From NCBI RefSeq assembly GCF_029227915.1, contig NC_079875.1, positions 29,822,001 through 29,886,000 of the forward strand: a DNA stretch of 64,000 nt, in the 5' to 3' direction. The notes below the pieces were generated by a model. The model did not search any database, was not told the origin of the DNA, and saw only the letters and a program-made list of their open reading frames with translations. The first letter of the stretch is position 1. Every line of letters begins with the position of its first letter. This DNA is from Hydractinia symbiolongicarpus (Eukaryota > Cnidaria > Hydrozoa > Anthoathecata > Hydractiniidae). Made by a program: the position numbers and the translations under genes. Below, one piece after another: positions 25,932 through 35,473 of the stretch.

Positions 25932-27329
25932 TTATGAATGAGATAGGCATATTATACATGTGCAATTTACAGATGGTGAAGGACAAACTGCATCTTCAAT
26001 ACCATCATCACAAAACTGGTCAAGTTCTTTCAACAAGTTAATATACTTTTCCATAGTGATATTGTATTTTTTGACGGTTTTATTCGATAATGCCTTCAGG
26101 CGTTTCTCTTCCTCTTGTCTGGCTTTTATACGGGGATGTGTATTAATGTACAAGAGTCGTTCTTGAGTAATTGGTTCGACAAGTGCCCAATTTCTTTCTT
26201 TTTCGCATCTGGAGAATGCAGTGTAAGCTGTACCAAGGTTATTTTTTTCCATCTGAATGGATTGTTGTAACTTGATACGCATGTGTGTGGCAGTTTTACC
26301 ATCTCCAATTGACATACCCTGACTTTTGGCAATAGTTATTGCATATCCTGGCATTAACGGCAGGCCATTTCTGCTGCAACAATCAGACTCACATCGACCT
26401 TTAACAGCAGTAATTGGTATCCATTTCGGATGTTCTTGAATCCATGACGTGCCTTTATAATTTGGGAAATCGACTACAACAGCTATTTGAAATTCAGGTG
26501 GTGACATATTTGGTGAATAAAGGATTGCAATTACTTTTCCCATGGCACCATTGTTTAGGCCAAGGCCTGTAAGACCCTTTTGGTTCTTGGTAAGGATTAC
26601 AGTTGCACCAACTGCCATTAAAGATCTTAGTGGTATTTGACCCAGTTGCTTATCAGTTAAAGAGTGATGTTTACCACGTCCTCTTGATGGAATAACAGCA
26701 ACTGGCACACCAAGGTTAGCTAATTTATTATGGTTTTCTTCATTAACTTCATTCCATGTTTCCATTAATGTAAGGACGCGACCATGCAAAAAGTTACATT
26801 TTTCGCCATGGGGCAAAGCATTTTCATAACGACTATTTATATCTTGCCAGTCTTGTTGAGTAATCGATCTATTGCGTATTCTAAGTAGCCGCTGTAGAAG
26901 GGCCAACTGATCTGGTCCTTGGCGCATTGTTTCTGTAAGAACAATAACATCGTGAAATGAGCGATAGATTGCATAACCAGCAAAGTTGATTGTGGAATCA
27001 TCATGTTTCGGCGGCTTATGTAAATCCAAAGCACGAATTGGTCCAAGTTGACCAAGGTCCCCAAAGAAATTGACAGTTGGTACACCTCCATAATAATTAT
27101 CAAAGTCTCCTGTTGCCTCACATAATCTTTGGCTGCACCAAGCCACTAGAAGCTTCGACTGCATGCTACGTTCATCAATATTAAGTTGAATCAATTTCAG
27201 TTCATTGTTTTCATGCATGCCTGTATATTTTCTTAGCTTTCTTAGAGCTACATCACCCAACGGATAGTCAGAAAGCTGGACAGAATTTAAATTCTTATCT
27301 TTTTTAAGTTTGTGTGGTGGTGGAGTCAT
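25932..27329 (-). pseudogene. Helitron PIF1-type helicase, C-terminal part
   Basis: This 465-codon frame carries the later motifs of the PIF1-like superfamily 1 helicase of Helitrons: a Walker B-type IDERSM at residues 51-56, a GDLGQLGP motif III at 90-97, LTETMRQ at 131-137, the PGYAITIAKSQGMS block at 327-340 and the YTAFSRCEK motif VI-like block at 369-377. The ATG at its head is not the true start: the same protein begins upstream in a different frame (27349 onward). The two frames are related by a single-base shift near 27350, exactly inside the TGAA(S)...TIHS segment. In the intact family this enzyme unwinds the transposon strand during rolling-circle transposition in the nucleus. The last 60 residues (CPSPSVNCTCIICLSHS end) are not a recognised domain. 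Confidence 0.85.
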
Positions 27330-27348
27330 TGAGTGTATAGTGCGACCA

Positions 27349-27990
27349 TTAGGTATGCTGGACTGATGCTGCCCCAGTTGGGGCCAAGTTCATAACAGCA
27401 GAATTTCGCTTAAAAATACGACGAACGATTCTAGTAAGCGCGGTAATGATGAATGTTTTCCCGACACCGGCTGTTCCTTGTATTAATAAACGTATTGGCT
27501 GGGTACCTGTTGGCACAGTTCCTTTTGCGACTTGTAATAAATGCTGAAGATTTATACCAATGACTGTTCTTTGTAATTCATTAGCATTTAAGATGTTTAT
27601 TTGTGGTAAAGTACAATCTTCAGCACGCTGCAATTCATTTTTTTCTGCTTCTTCAGATATAGTTTGTAACCATAAGTCAGCATTAATTGGCCATTGACTA
27701 CCAAAACTTTGAATTGCATAATTATTCCAATTAAATGTAGGCCCACCATCAGGAAGAACCTGTTGTACATTTGGCTCATTGATATCAGCAACATGGTGCC
27801 TAGCAATATCTCTCATTATTGCACTACCTATGTTCATTTGTGCAATGGCAGAATTTTGGGAACATTGGGAACTTGCATCTGTATGTTGTGATGATTGATC
27901 CGAAGACTGAGTATTGGTTTCAATATTGATTGCACGGGTGTGACTTTGTGTTCTCTCGCTTTTTTTATCGAATGATTGTTTATCCTCCTA
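27349..27990 (-). pseudogene. Helitron helicase, N-terminal part with Walker A
   Basis: The frame ending at 27349 contains GTAGVGKTF (Walker A; residues 121-129 counted from the ATG at 27837) and NLAPTGAAS (motif Ia). A one-base shift just after TGAASVQ links it to the downstream helicase frame. Upstream of 27837 the same frame stays open with a polar segment (SSQHTDASSQCSQ) to about 27990, where TAA TAG stops occur. That point lies inside the head of the plus-strand RT ORF and probably marks the edge of the LINE insertion. Upstream Rep sequence resumes only at 32990. Confidence 0.8.
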
Positions 27991-30900
27991 TTACCAAATG
28001 CAAAGTTGTTCTTCAGGATATCTTCCCTAAATGTGGTGCTGAAAAGCTTAAGAAGGTGAATGATTCTCCGGATAAACCCCACACGAGACATTCCCATCAC
28101 ACTGAGGAGAAGTATCTTAATAACTTGCAGATTAAAACACCAATATCTTGGGGGAAAATGATTGACGACCGCTGGTCCAATAATGCTGCTTCAAATATTC
28201 TTTCTAATAAGCTTCATTTGTGTAATTCCTTGTCCGAAAAAGTACAACTGCTTGAAGACACCATTTATAATGAGGCAGCACAAATTTTTGGTCACTCAGT
28301 TCATAAGGGTGGCAGAAAGCTGTCAGGAAAAAGCCGAAGAACTATTCAATCCATCAATCTAATTAAAGAGAAAAATTCCCTAACTAGTCAAATACAGTCA
28401 TCCTGCTACCTAAGTCAAAGGAAGGAATTACACCAACTTCTTACGGATGTAAAAGGTCGAATAACTTTATTGCGCCGAGCTGATAGGTCTAGAAAAAAAC
28501 GCCATCAATTCCAAAAAGCCCAGACCGCCTTTAAGAACAATCCATACAAGGCAGGAAAAGATCTTCTTGACCCAAAGGGCAAATCAGTTTTAAGGGTCGA
28601 ACAAGAAACGCTGGATAACTTTAAACTTGAATCAGTTAAAGACAAATTGTATCATGTACCTTTAGGTAATCTAGATGGGTTATCATCCACTCCACCTCTT
28701 TCGAAATCGTTTCCAGTTTCTCTCTTTAAATATGAAGATTTTATGAAAGTTCTTGTCACTCGGCGAAATGGCTCTTCCCCAGGTATCAATGGGATACCTT
28801 ATAAAGTTTATAAAAAATGTAATAAAGTAAATACTGTTTTGTTTAATGTTTTTAAGTCTTGTTTCAAAAATTGTGTTGTCCCTATTCAATGGCGTTGTGC
28901 TCGTGAAGTTTATATTCCTATGGAGTCTAATATTAAAGACTTTCGACCTATCGCATTATTAAATGTCGAAGGCAAGCTTTTATTTAGCCTTGTATCAAGG
29001 CGATTAGAAGCTCACATTATACATAATAACAAATTCATTAACACGTCGGTGCAAAAGGGTTGTATGGAGAAAGTCCCAGCATGCTGGGAACACATGTCAA
29101 TGGTTTGGTCTGCACTTAAAGAGGCCCGGGCCAAAAAATCACACCTTGCAAATATATGGCTGGATATTGCAAATGCGTATCCTTCAATTCCACACAAGCT
29201 TATATTTTTTGCACTGGAAAGGTATGGAGTCCCTCAGAGTTGGATATCATCCATTAAGTCATACTACGTTGGTTTATATAGCAAATCGTTTTCTTTGTCT
29301 GCACCAAGCAACTGGCACAAGCAGATGCGAGGTATTTTTGCAGGTTGCACTCTTTCCATCATTTTGTTTCTTGCTGGTATAAACATTATTCTTAAATACA
29401 CTATTGCGGCACCGGCCCCAAATTATATTACTTCTAAAAACGTGCCCCTTCCTTTAGTCAGAGCTTTTATGGATGATTTGAACCTAATGTCATCGTCTGT
29501 CTGTGGAGCTCAAAGCCTCCTTTCCAGGTGCGTCACTGCTTTAAAATGGGCTGGCATGAGTTTTTGCCCTCGTAAGTCAAGGAGCATAATCCTTATAAAA
29601 GGTAGATCTGTAAACTCCACACCTTTTTCTGTGTCTCACATCTCGTCACAAACCGACTTCTCTTCATTCATCCCGTCAATCCATTCATCGCCAGTTCGTT
29701 TCCTCGGTCGCATTATTGATAGTACGATTTCAGATACTAAAGCAATCGACGAGCTATATAATAAGCTAATAACCGGTCTTACAATCATAAACGGTTCGTG
29801 TTTCAAAGGGACCCAAAAACTATGGATTTTGCAAAACCTTCTAATTCCTCGAATCCAATGGCCAATTCTTATTTATGAAGTTCCAATATCTCGGGTTACA
29901 AGGCTAAAGCAGAAGATATCAACTTTCATTAGAAAATCTCTGCACAATTCCACGTCAAATATTTGCCTATATAGCTTCTGCTCGCCTTGTCCAATGCCAA
30001 TTAAGAGCTTGACGTCATTGCTTACATGCTCTAAAATAAGTGGTCATTTACTTTTACGCGATTCCAAAGATCCTCTTGTGTCTAATAGTGCACCTACTTT
30101 AAAAGTTGGCATGTGGAAAGTGGGCAACGCAGTAAGAACAGCAGAGGCAGAGGTGAAAATAAAGTCAGTCGTGGGAACTCCCCAGTATGGCAAAGCAGGC
30201 CTAGGGACCAACAAATCTTTCAAAATTCCGATTTCAAAACAGTGCTATTCGTATCGTAAATTAATATCGAACACAGCTAAAGATATCGATGAGGAAGGCA
30301 ACATGGGTAGAGCATTGCAGTTGCAAGTGCAAGGTCAGTGGACGAGATGGGAAAATTACACAAAAAACGATCTATCTTGGAAGTCCATTTTTGCCATGTC
30401 CCCACACTTGCTTTCCTTCTGTCCTGCTTCTACTTACGATGTTCTTCCCTCACCTAGCAATTTAAAACGCTGGAACGTTTGTACTGAATCTGCTTGTGCC
30501 TTATGTTCCAAACAAGTATGTACAACAGCGCATGTTTTAGGCGCTTGCAAGGTTGCTCTATCACAAGGAAGGTTCACTTTCCGACACGATGCTGTGCTTC
30601 GCGGGCTCCTGTTAAGTCTAGAGCGTTTTTCATCTGAAGTTGTCCCGGAAACGAAAAAGCACCTTAAAGTGTCATTTGTAAAAGCAGGTAGCTATTCCTC
30701 CGCTAAAAGATCAAAACCAACTGGTCTATTCCACCATGCTAGTGACTGGGTGATGTTAGCAGATCTGAATGAAGGATTTGTGTTTCCTGGCCATATTGCA
30801 ATCACATCCCTCAGGCCAGACATTGTAATATACTCAAATTTTTCTAAGCGCATCATTATTATTGAACTTACTTGTCCTTGTGAGGAAAACATGGGATCCT

Positions 30901-32198
30901 GGCATTCCACCAAGCTTCCCAAATACTTCCTCTTGGTCGAGGTAATACGTAGCAACGGGTGGTTTCCGCATCTTTTTGCAGTAGAAGTGGGAGCTAGGGG
31001 CTACTCTTCAAGGTCTCTAACTTGCTGTCTAAAAAGCCTCGGTTTCGCTTGCAAATCTGCGTTTTTAACCGCCCGCAAGCTTGGCGATATAAGCATGAAA
31101 GCATCCTTTTGCATTTGGATTGCACGAGACTCAACACATTGGTCACAAGATCTTACGCACTGCAGTCCGCCAACATTGCCACGACCAAAGGATAGTATAC
31201 CTCCTGAAAAATCCTCGTCTGTTACCAAACCCATTAAAAGTCCATCTTCAGCCATCTCTGACATGCCAAAACCCACGGAACACCATAACCTTAGCCAGGA
31301 ACTTAACCAAAAGGTGAGCATCGTTCGCGCTGGTTTGATAAACAAGGGGAACACATGCTACGCAAACTCCATTTTCCAAGCATTAACGGTTCTTCCAAGA
31401 CTTTGGTCTCAATTACCATCAGAGTCCTCTTTGTCATCTCCTCTAGTAAAGTCTATAGTCCTAAATATGTCACTACTGAATCGTTCTCGTTCACCAATTG
31501 ATCCTTCCAATTTCTTACGAGCACTGCAAAACAGAATGCATGCTCTTAACAATAACGCGTTTTATCACAATCACCAACAAGATGTGCCCGAGATCCTTCA
31601 AGTTGTTTTTGACGAAATTATTGGATCTTCCCCTTTGGTTGCCAATCTACTGTCTGTAACTGTGACCACAACAACGTCATGCAACTCCTGTTGTTTCTCC
31701 ACTTCCAGGGAACAAAAGGATTCAATTTTAATTTTACCAACGTGTAAGTCAATAGCAGACTCTTTTAACAAATTTTTACAACCTCAAGAACTTCTAGGTG
31801 ACAACAAGTGGTTCTGCCCCCAGTGTTCATCGCATCAAGAGGCCACAATTGAAACTCAGATTTCTAATTGCGCCGACTTCCTTGTTGTACAATTGTTAAG
31901 ATACACATCAGTAAATGGATCTTCTTTTAAAGACAACAAGTTAGTCAATTGCTTGCCTAAAAAACATCATGTCTTAAAGGTAGCATCTCACCCAACTGAC
32001 GATGTGTCTTTCAACAACAAATATAACTTGGTTGCTACCATTAACCACTCAGGTACATTAAAAGCAGGTCATTACTGGGCCTTCATTAAGGACCAACAAA
32101 ACACCTGGTTCAAATGCAACGATCGCTGTATTTCTCAAGTAGACGCATTCCACTTGAATAATTCTTCGTCATACATAGTTTTCTTTTCCAGAAGTTAA
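27972..32198 (+). CDS. R2/NeSL-like LINE polyprotein: RT, zinc knuckle, restriction-like endonuclease and C-terminal USP protease
   Basis: One uninterrupted ORF of 1408 codons from the first in-frame ATG (27972). Reverse transcriptase: IWLDIANAYPSIPH holds the first catalytic Asp (D398) and FMDDL the Asp pair (D501, D502). A Cys/His knuckle (CALCSKQVCTTAHVLGAC) begins at C842. The restriction-like endonuclease follows as RPD near 948-950 and ELTCPCEEN with E965, then EVGARGY. That order matches R2/NeSL/Hero-clade LINEs. The end, about residues 1120-1408, is a ubiquitin-specific protease domain: Cys box GLINKGNTCYANS with C1129, CxxC pairs at 1237/1240 and 1282/1285, His box AGHYWAF with H1367, and ND with D1384. 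All three catalytic residues are present. The N-terminal region lacks the usual DNA-binding fingers, so the copy is probably 5'-truncated. The element would copy itself by target-primed reverse transcription; the USP could remove ubiquitin from host or element proteins (inference). Confidence 0.9.
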   Translation: MIVYPPITKCKVVLQDIFPKCGAEKLKKVNDSPDKPHTRHSHHTEEKYLNNLQIKTPISWGKMIDDRWSNNAASNILSNKLHLCNSLSEKVQLLEDTIYNEAAQIFGHSVHKGGRKLSGKSRRTIQSINLIKEKNSLTSQIQSSCYLSQRKELHQLLTDVKGRITLLRRADRSRKKRHQFQKAQTAFKNNPYKAGKDLLDPKGKSVLRVEQETLDNFKLESVKDKLYHVPLGNLDGLSSTPPLSKSFPVSLFKYEDFMKVLVTRRNGSSPGINGIPYKVYKKCNKVNTVLFNVFKSCFKNCVVPIQWRCAREVYIPMESNIKDFRPIALLNVEGKLLFSLVSRRLEAHIIHNNKFINTSVQKGCMEKVPACWEHMSMVWSALKEARAKKSHLANIWLDIANAYPSIPHKLIFFALERYGVPQSWISSIKSYYVGLYSKSFSLSAPSNWHKQMRGIFAGCTLSIILFLAGINIILKYTIAAPAPNYITSKNVPLPLVRAFMDDLNLMSSSVCGAQSLLSRCVTALKWAGMSFCPRKSRSIILIKGRSVNSTPFSVSHISSQTDFSSFIPSIHSSPVRFLGRIIDSTISDTKAIDELYNKLITGLTIINGSCFKGTQKLWILQNLLIPRIQWPILIYEVPISRVTRLKQKISTFIRKSLHNSTSNICLYSFCSPCPMPIKSLTSLLTCSKISGHLLLRDSKDPLVSNSAPTLKVGMWKVGNAVRTAEAEVKIKSVVGTPQYGKAGLGTNKSFKIPISKQCYSYRKLISNTAKDIDEEGNMGRALQLQVQGQWTRWENYTKNDLSWKSIFAMSPHLLSFCPASTYDVLPSPSNLKRWNVCTESACALCSKQVCTTAHVLGACKVALSQGRFTFRHDAVLRGLLLSLERFSSEVVPETKKHLKVSFVKAGSYSSAKRSKPTGLFHHASDWVMLADLNEGFVFPGHIAITSLRPDIVIYSNFSKRIIIIELTCPCEENMGSWHSTKLPKYFLLVEVIRSNGWFPHLFAVEVGARGYSSRSLTCCLKSLGFACKSAFLTARKLGDISMKASFCIWIARDSTHWSQDLTHCSPPTLPRPKDSIPPEKSSSVTKPIKSPSSAISDMPKPTEHHNLSQELNQKVSIVRAGLINKGNTCYANSIFQALTVLPRLWSQLPSESSLSSPLVKSIVLNMSLLNRSRSPIDPSNFLRALQNRMHALNNNAFYHNHQQDVPEILQVVFDEIIGSSPLVANLLSVTVTTTTSCNSCCFSTSREQKDSILILPTCKSIADSFNKFLQPQELLGDNKWFCPQCSSHQEATIETQISNCADFLVVQLLRYTSVNGSSFKDNKLVNCLPKKHHVLKVASHPTDDVSFNNKYNLVATINHSGTLKAGHYWAFIKDQQNTWFKCNDRCISQVDAFHLNNSSSYIVFFSRS

Positions 32199-32985
32199 CT
32201 TATTTGTATGTCACACAACAAATGGGGGAGGGAATCCATGACCCTAGCGGTTTTATTGACCCCAGCTGATTTATGTTGGTCAGTGCACCGTGAAACCGGA
32301 GTTTGCTCACTCCTCTCTTTGTATAGAGACACTGTAAGAAGCACAGCAAGGGGGCTTGATATCATATTTTGTCTTTGGGCTTAACGATCCCACTTATTAC
32401 CCCAGTCCAGTAGGGAGGCAGAGTGTGCTCACTTTGCTTTCAGGATTGACAATCCTGCTGCCCTTAGTCATTTTAGAAGAAGCTTTGCAAGGGGGTTAGA
32501 TTTTCTTATCTGGTCTTCGTGGTGTTACGCCCACGCATATTACCCCAGTTATGACAGGCTGGTACTGTCATTAGGCAGGTCCACAGCAACAATTATCTGT
32601 GTAAGGCTGGGTGTTGGAGCTCCATAACACATGTGGAAAGCTACAGCCAGGGTCACAAGTCCTGGCGCGCAGATAGTTGTTTGCTTCTTAAACACATTCT
32701 CTAAAGAATAATTTTAAATTTATCCATTTAAGGATATTCACGTTATGATAAGTTTTATTTATCTCATTTGTACCTATTTAATTCATTTTGAATTGCTTTA
32801 ATATTTATTGTTTAGTGTTGTGTTCTGTCGCTGTTGTATTTTTCTGCTTTTTACGGTCAATGCTTTTGGGAAATCCTTGCAAAAAGGGGGATTTTGCTTT
32901 TTTGAAAAATCTCTAGAGGGTTGCAACCTTTAACTATAGTTGAACCAGCTGTCATTAGACAAGAAATATCATTACAGCTAGCTGT
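32199..32985 (+). other. 3' untranslated region of the R2/NeSL-like LINE
   Basis: About 790 bases without an open frame separate the ORF stop from resumed Helitron coding sequence at 32990. The first 500 bases are less AT-rich than the surroundings and contain repeated words (ATTACCCCAGT at about 32396 and 32539; GCAAGGGGG at about 32347 and 32489), which suggests a structured 3' UTR recognised by the reverse transcriptase. The last 250 bases are AT-rich. No poly(A) tail and no clear target-site duplication were found. Confidence 0.65.
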
Positions 32986-32989
32986 TTTG

Positions 32990-33358
32990 TCACCTCATCA
33001 TCAGTAATATTGATGGGCATTCTTCAGTTTGAACAAGGGAAGCCAAAGCAGCAGCAAATGACTCATGTTGTCCCTTCAAATCTTCAGTATTGTGCCACGT
33101 TTCAACAGAAAATATAATGAGCATAGCTTTTGCATAGTCCTCAGTAACAGGCCAGACAGGTTCTGTAGATATTCCTGTAAAAACTGGGACGTGATCTACT
33201 TTGCAGGTACAATTACACTTTTTGCTCCAGTTCCATAATGATATTTCTGGCTCAGTTTCTCTCCGCTTATCACTTAAGTATTTGTCTACTTGCGCTACTT
33301 TTTGTAACAGTTCCATCTTCACCAGACGTATCCAAGGCTCGGAACCCACTGATACCAA
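32990..33358 (-). pseudogene. Helitron Rep/helicase linker segment
   Basis: Continuation of the Rep protein in another frame. The region KVAQVDKYLSDKRRETEPEISL follows where the larger Rep frame drifts out near GTVTK, so one frameshift lies at about 33300-33310. The downstream part (PVWPVTEDYAKAMLIIFSVETWHNTEDL) resembles the linker between Rep and helicase in Helitrons. The frame ends at 32990, where retrotransposon-derived sequence begins. Confidence 0.7.
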
Positions 33359-34388
33359 TGTATCGAAAATTCCTGGTACATCTAGTCAGACGACCACCAC
33401 TATTAATGAAATCCGCCGCAGCACCTGGAACATCTACTAAACCCGCAATCTTTTGAAGTAGTCGTTGAGCCAAATTTTTAACAGTGCTTCCATCATCAGT
33501 GTTTTCAATGAGATGGCGATGAACATGTACTAAATCTTCCGTTGAAGCAGCACCTTTGCAAGCATAACTAGCAATGTATTTTTGTAGAGCGAGAAGGTTC
33601 TGATCTATAATGTGTTGACTATCACAATTTGCTAGCCAACTAAGTAGGCGTGTTTTTACATGCATCATCAAGCGAGGATGATCCCGTGGTCCCTCATATC
33701 TAGGATGTTCCCCTTCTGTTATCACAGCATTAAAAGGATGAATCTCTTTACCACTTGTATTTTTGGTTTGTGGATCAAGATCGCCAAAATGAAAGCGACA
33801 GTACTTCTGTGAAGCAGTATCTTTTTTATTCTTACGGCGATAACGCAAACAATTGGAATTACAATTATGGAGGCCAATTCTGTTCACAAGATGGGTATGT
33901 TGCTCTTTTATACCACCTTCATGACTAGCAACATACGAAAGTTCTTGTGCCAATGGGTTATGGTCCGGTGGAGCTTGGGTCCCGTCTGGTCTGGCCCATT
34001 GATCTTTGTTTGGAACCCAAGTTCTAATTCCAGAAGTATCCATAATTTCATTTCCACCAGCAGGATGCAGTGAAGTAAACATTGGTGAAAAAATGTCATT
34101 ACTGTCTTCATTTGTTGTTTGTAACCAATTTTGAAGTTCTTGCGCTGCAGGTTTTGGTGCTTGTGAGTCTGCAACATCATCAGACAAGCTATCCATTATA
34201 GTTTTGACTTTCCGGGCATGTTTAGATGACGATATTGCGTGTCCATGTATCTCACCTCGACTTTTAGCAAATTCATATCGCAACCAATAGTCATCATATT
34301 GAAATACTTCCTTACTAACTGTGGCGAAGTAATTTATAGTCCTTGCATCGAAATACTGCGTCACAATATGAAGATTTTGTAAAATCAT
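33270..34388 (-). pseudogene. Helitron Rep (HUH, double-tyrosine rolling-circle endonuclease)
   Basis: A 372-codon frame. YWLRYEFAKSRGEIHGHAI at residues 34-52 contains the HUH metal-binding motif (H48, H50) in the setting typical of Helitron Rep (E-Q/A-x-RG-x-H-x-H). A HNCNSNC...CRFHFG cysteine/histidine block follows at 174-202. LQKYIASYACKG at 269-279 holds the two catalytic tyrosines (Y271, Y275) with the usual three-residue spacing. The enzyme nicks and rejoins DNA during rolling-circle transposition in the nucleus. The frame is open upstream of the ATG to about 34480, where an LLFPGG-bearing frame suggests another frameshift. The 3' end drifts out of frame after GTVTK. Confidence 0.85.
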
Positions 34389-34600
34389 TTCCCGCTTAAA
34401 TTTATTATCACTTTCTATTTGCTGGCGTACAGCATCTTTGTTTACATTGTTTATTAACGCATAATACTTAATAAGTAGTAAGCCATGGCCCCTCCTGGAA
34501 ATAATAGTTGTGAGGCTAGCCTTGTAAAATATGCACAGTCATCTATGTATCTATCTATGGGTAAAATCTTACGAGATGAATGTATTTTTAAACAATAACA

Positions 34601-35473
34601 TCATAATTTCTTATCTCGACAATTTCCCGTCGGTTTGACTGTAAAATTTTCTTCATGCACATCTTGTGACGCACGTTCGAACAACACAAGTTTTACTTAC
34701 TTACTTACTTACAGGTTTGGAGAATGTTCCAAATTTCAAATTTTAGGACGAACATATTCGCAATGGACAAGAGAATACAAAAAAGCACTTTTTGACGAGT
34801 TTTTTATGTACATTTATCGGAAATCAACAAATCCTTTACCTGGTAAGTAAAACACTATGCTTTCTTATGTTCGGTTTATCATGTAAGAAAATGCAAGCCC
34901 AATGTTTTTTATATTTTAGCCAGGCCTGTGGTTGCATCCTTCTTGAAAAGGCATAACCAGGGGCGGATCCAAACCCCGCAAATGGGTCAAAGGACGGGGT
35001 TTAAAAATAACAAGTATAGTTTATCTAATTTTCAAATATTTAGTACTAACCAGTAATATTTGGGGCGTGTAATAATGTATTCATTTGAGCGCTCATCAAT
35101 ATAAAAATTAATAAAATTGCCGCCGCTGCTGTTGCGGTGTGTATGGTCGCGCGGTGGTGGCGGTGGCGCGCGTGATGGCATCAGCTTCATTTTCATTGCG
35201 AAGACAGGGCGCAAAGATGGCTAGACCTAATCTTTAATAATGGATAGAAAAATATAGACTTTGTTCTGCAGGTTTTTGACGGAGCAATGAGGTTATTCTT
35301 AACTCTTATTGGTCTAGAGTGCCGGGTTTGCAAGAGAAGAACACCGGCAGGATTTGATTGGTCATTACAGAAGTTTTCTTAAGTTGTGATTGGCTAAAAA
35401 TCAATACCCTGCAAAAGCCAAAATGCTCACGCTAGTCTTCATCTTCATATCTTCCTCAACATCATTGCTCAAC
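34601..35473. other. Non-coding stretch; possible promoter region of the OTU-like gene
   Basis: Contains an (ACTT)n microsatellite at about 34694-34711, a CGG/GGTGGCGG-rich tract at about 35118-35180 that stands out from AT-rich flanks, and TGATTGGCTAA (about 35386-35396), a reverse CCAAT-like box, 80 bases before the likely start codon. Similar ATTGGTCTAGAG and ATTGGTCATT motifs lie just upstream. No gene is supported here. Confidence 0.4.

Larger units (their letters stand above)
25932..34600 (-). mobile_element. Helitron (Rep/helicase) split by a LINE insertion
   Basis: Reading leftward on the minus strand there are, in order, a Rep segment with HUH and double-tyrosine motifs (34388-33270), its continuation (33358-32990), then after about 5 kb of foreign plus-strand retrotransposon the PIF1-type helicase (about 27990-25932). 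That is the domain order of the single large Rep/Hel protein of Helitrons. The 5' end and the N-terminal region are poorly preserved: a frame with LLFPGGAMAYY at about 34460-34500 resembles an upstream Rep block. At least two further frameshifts make this copy inactive. The element termini were not identified. Confidence 0.85.

Noticed and set aside
28683-29197. Minus-strand frames inside the LINE ORF
   Set aside because: Shadows of the 1408-codon polyprotein.
27930-32198. Host USP gene with an RT pseudogene beside it
   Set aside because: RT, endonuclease and USP are in one frame without stops or splice sites, and the stop is followed by a LINE-like 3' UTR. A fusion within the element explains this better, although it must be confirmed in other copies.
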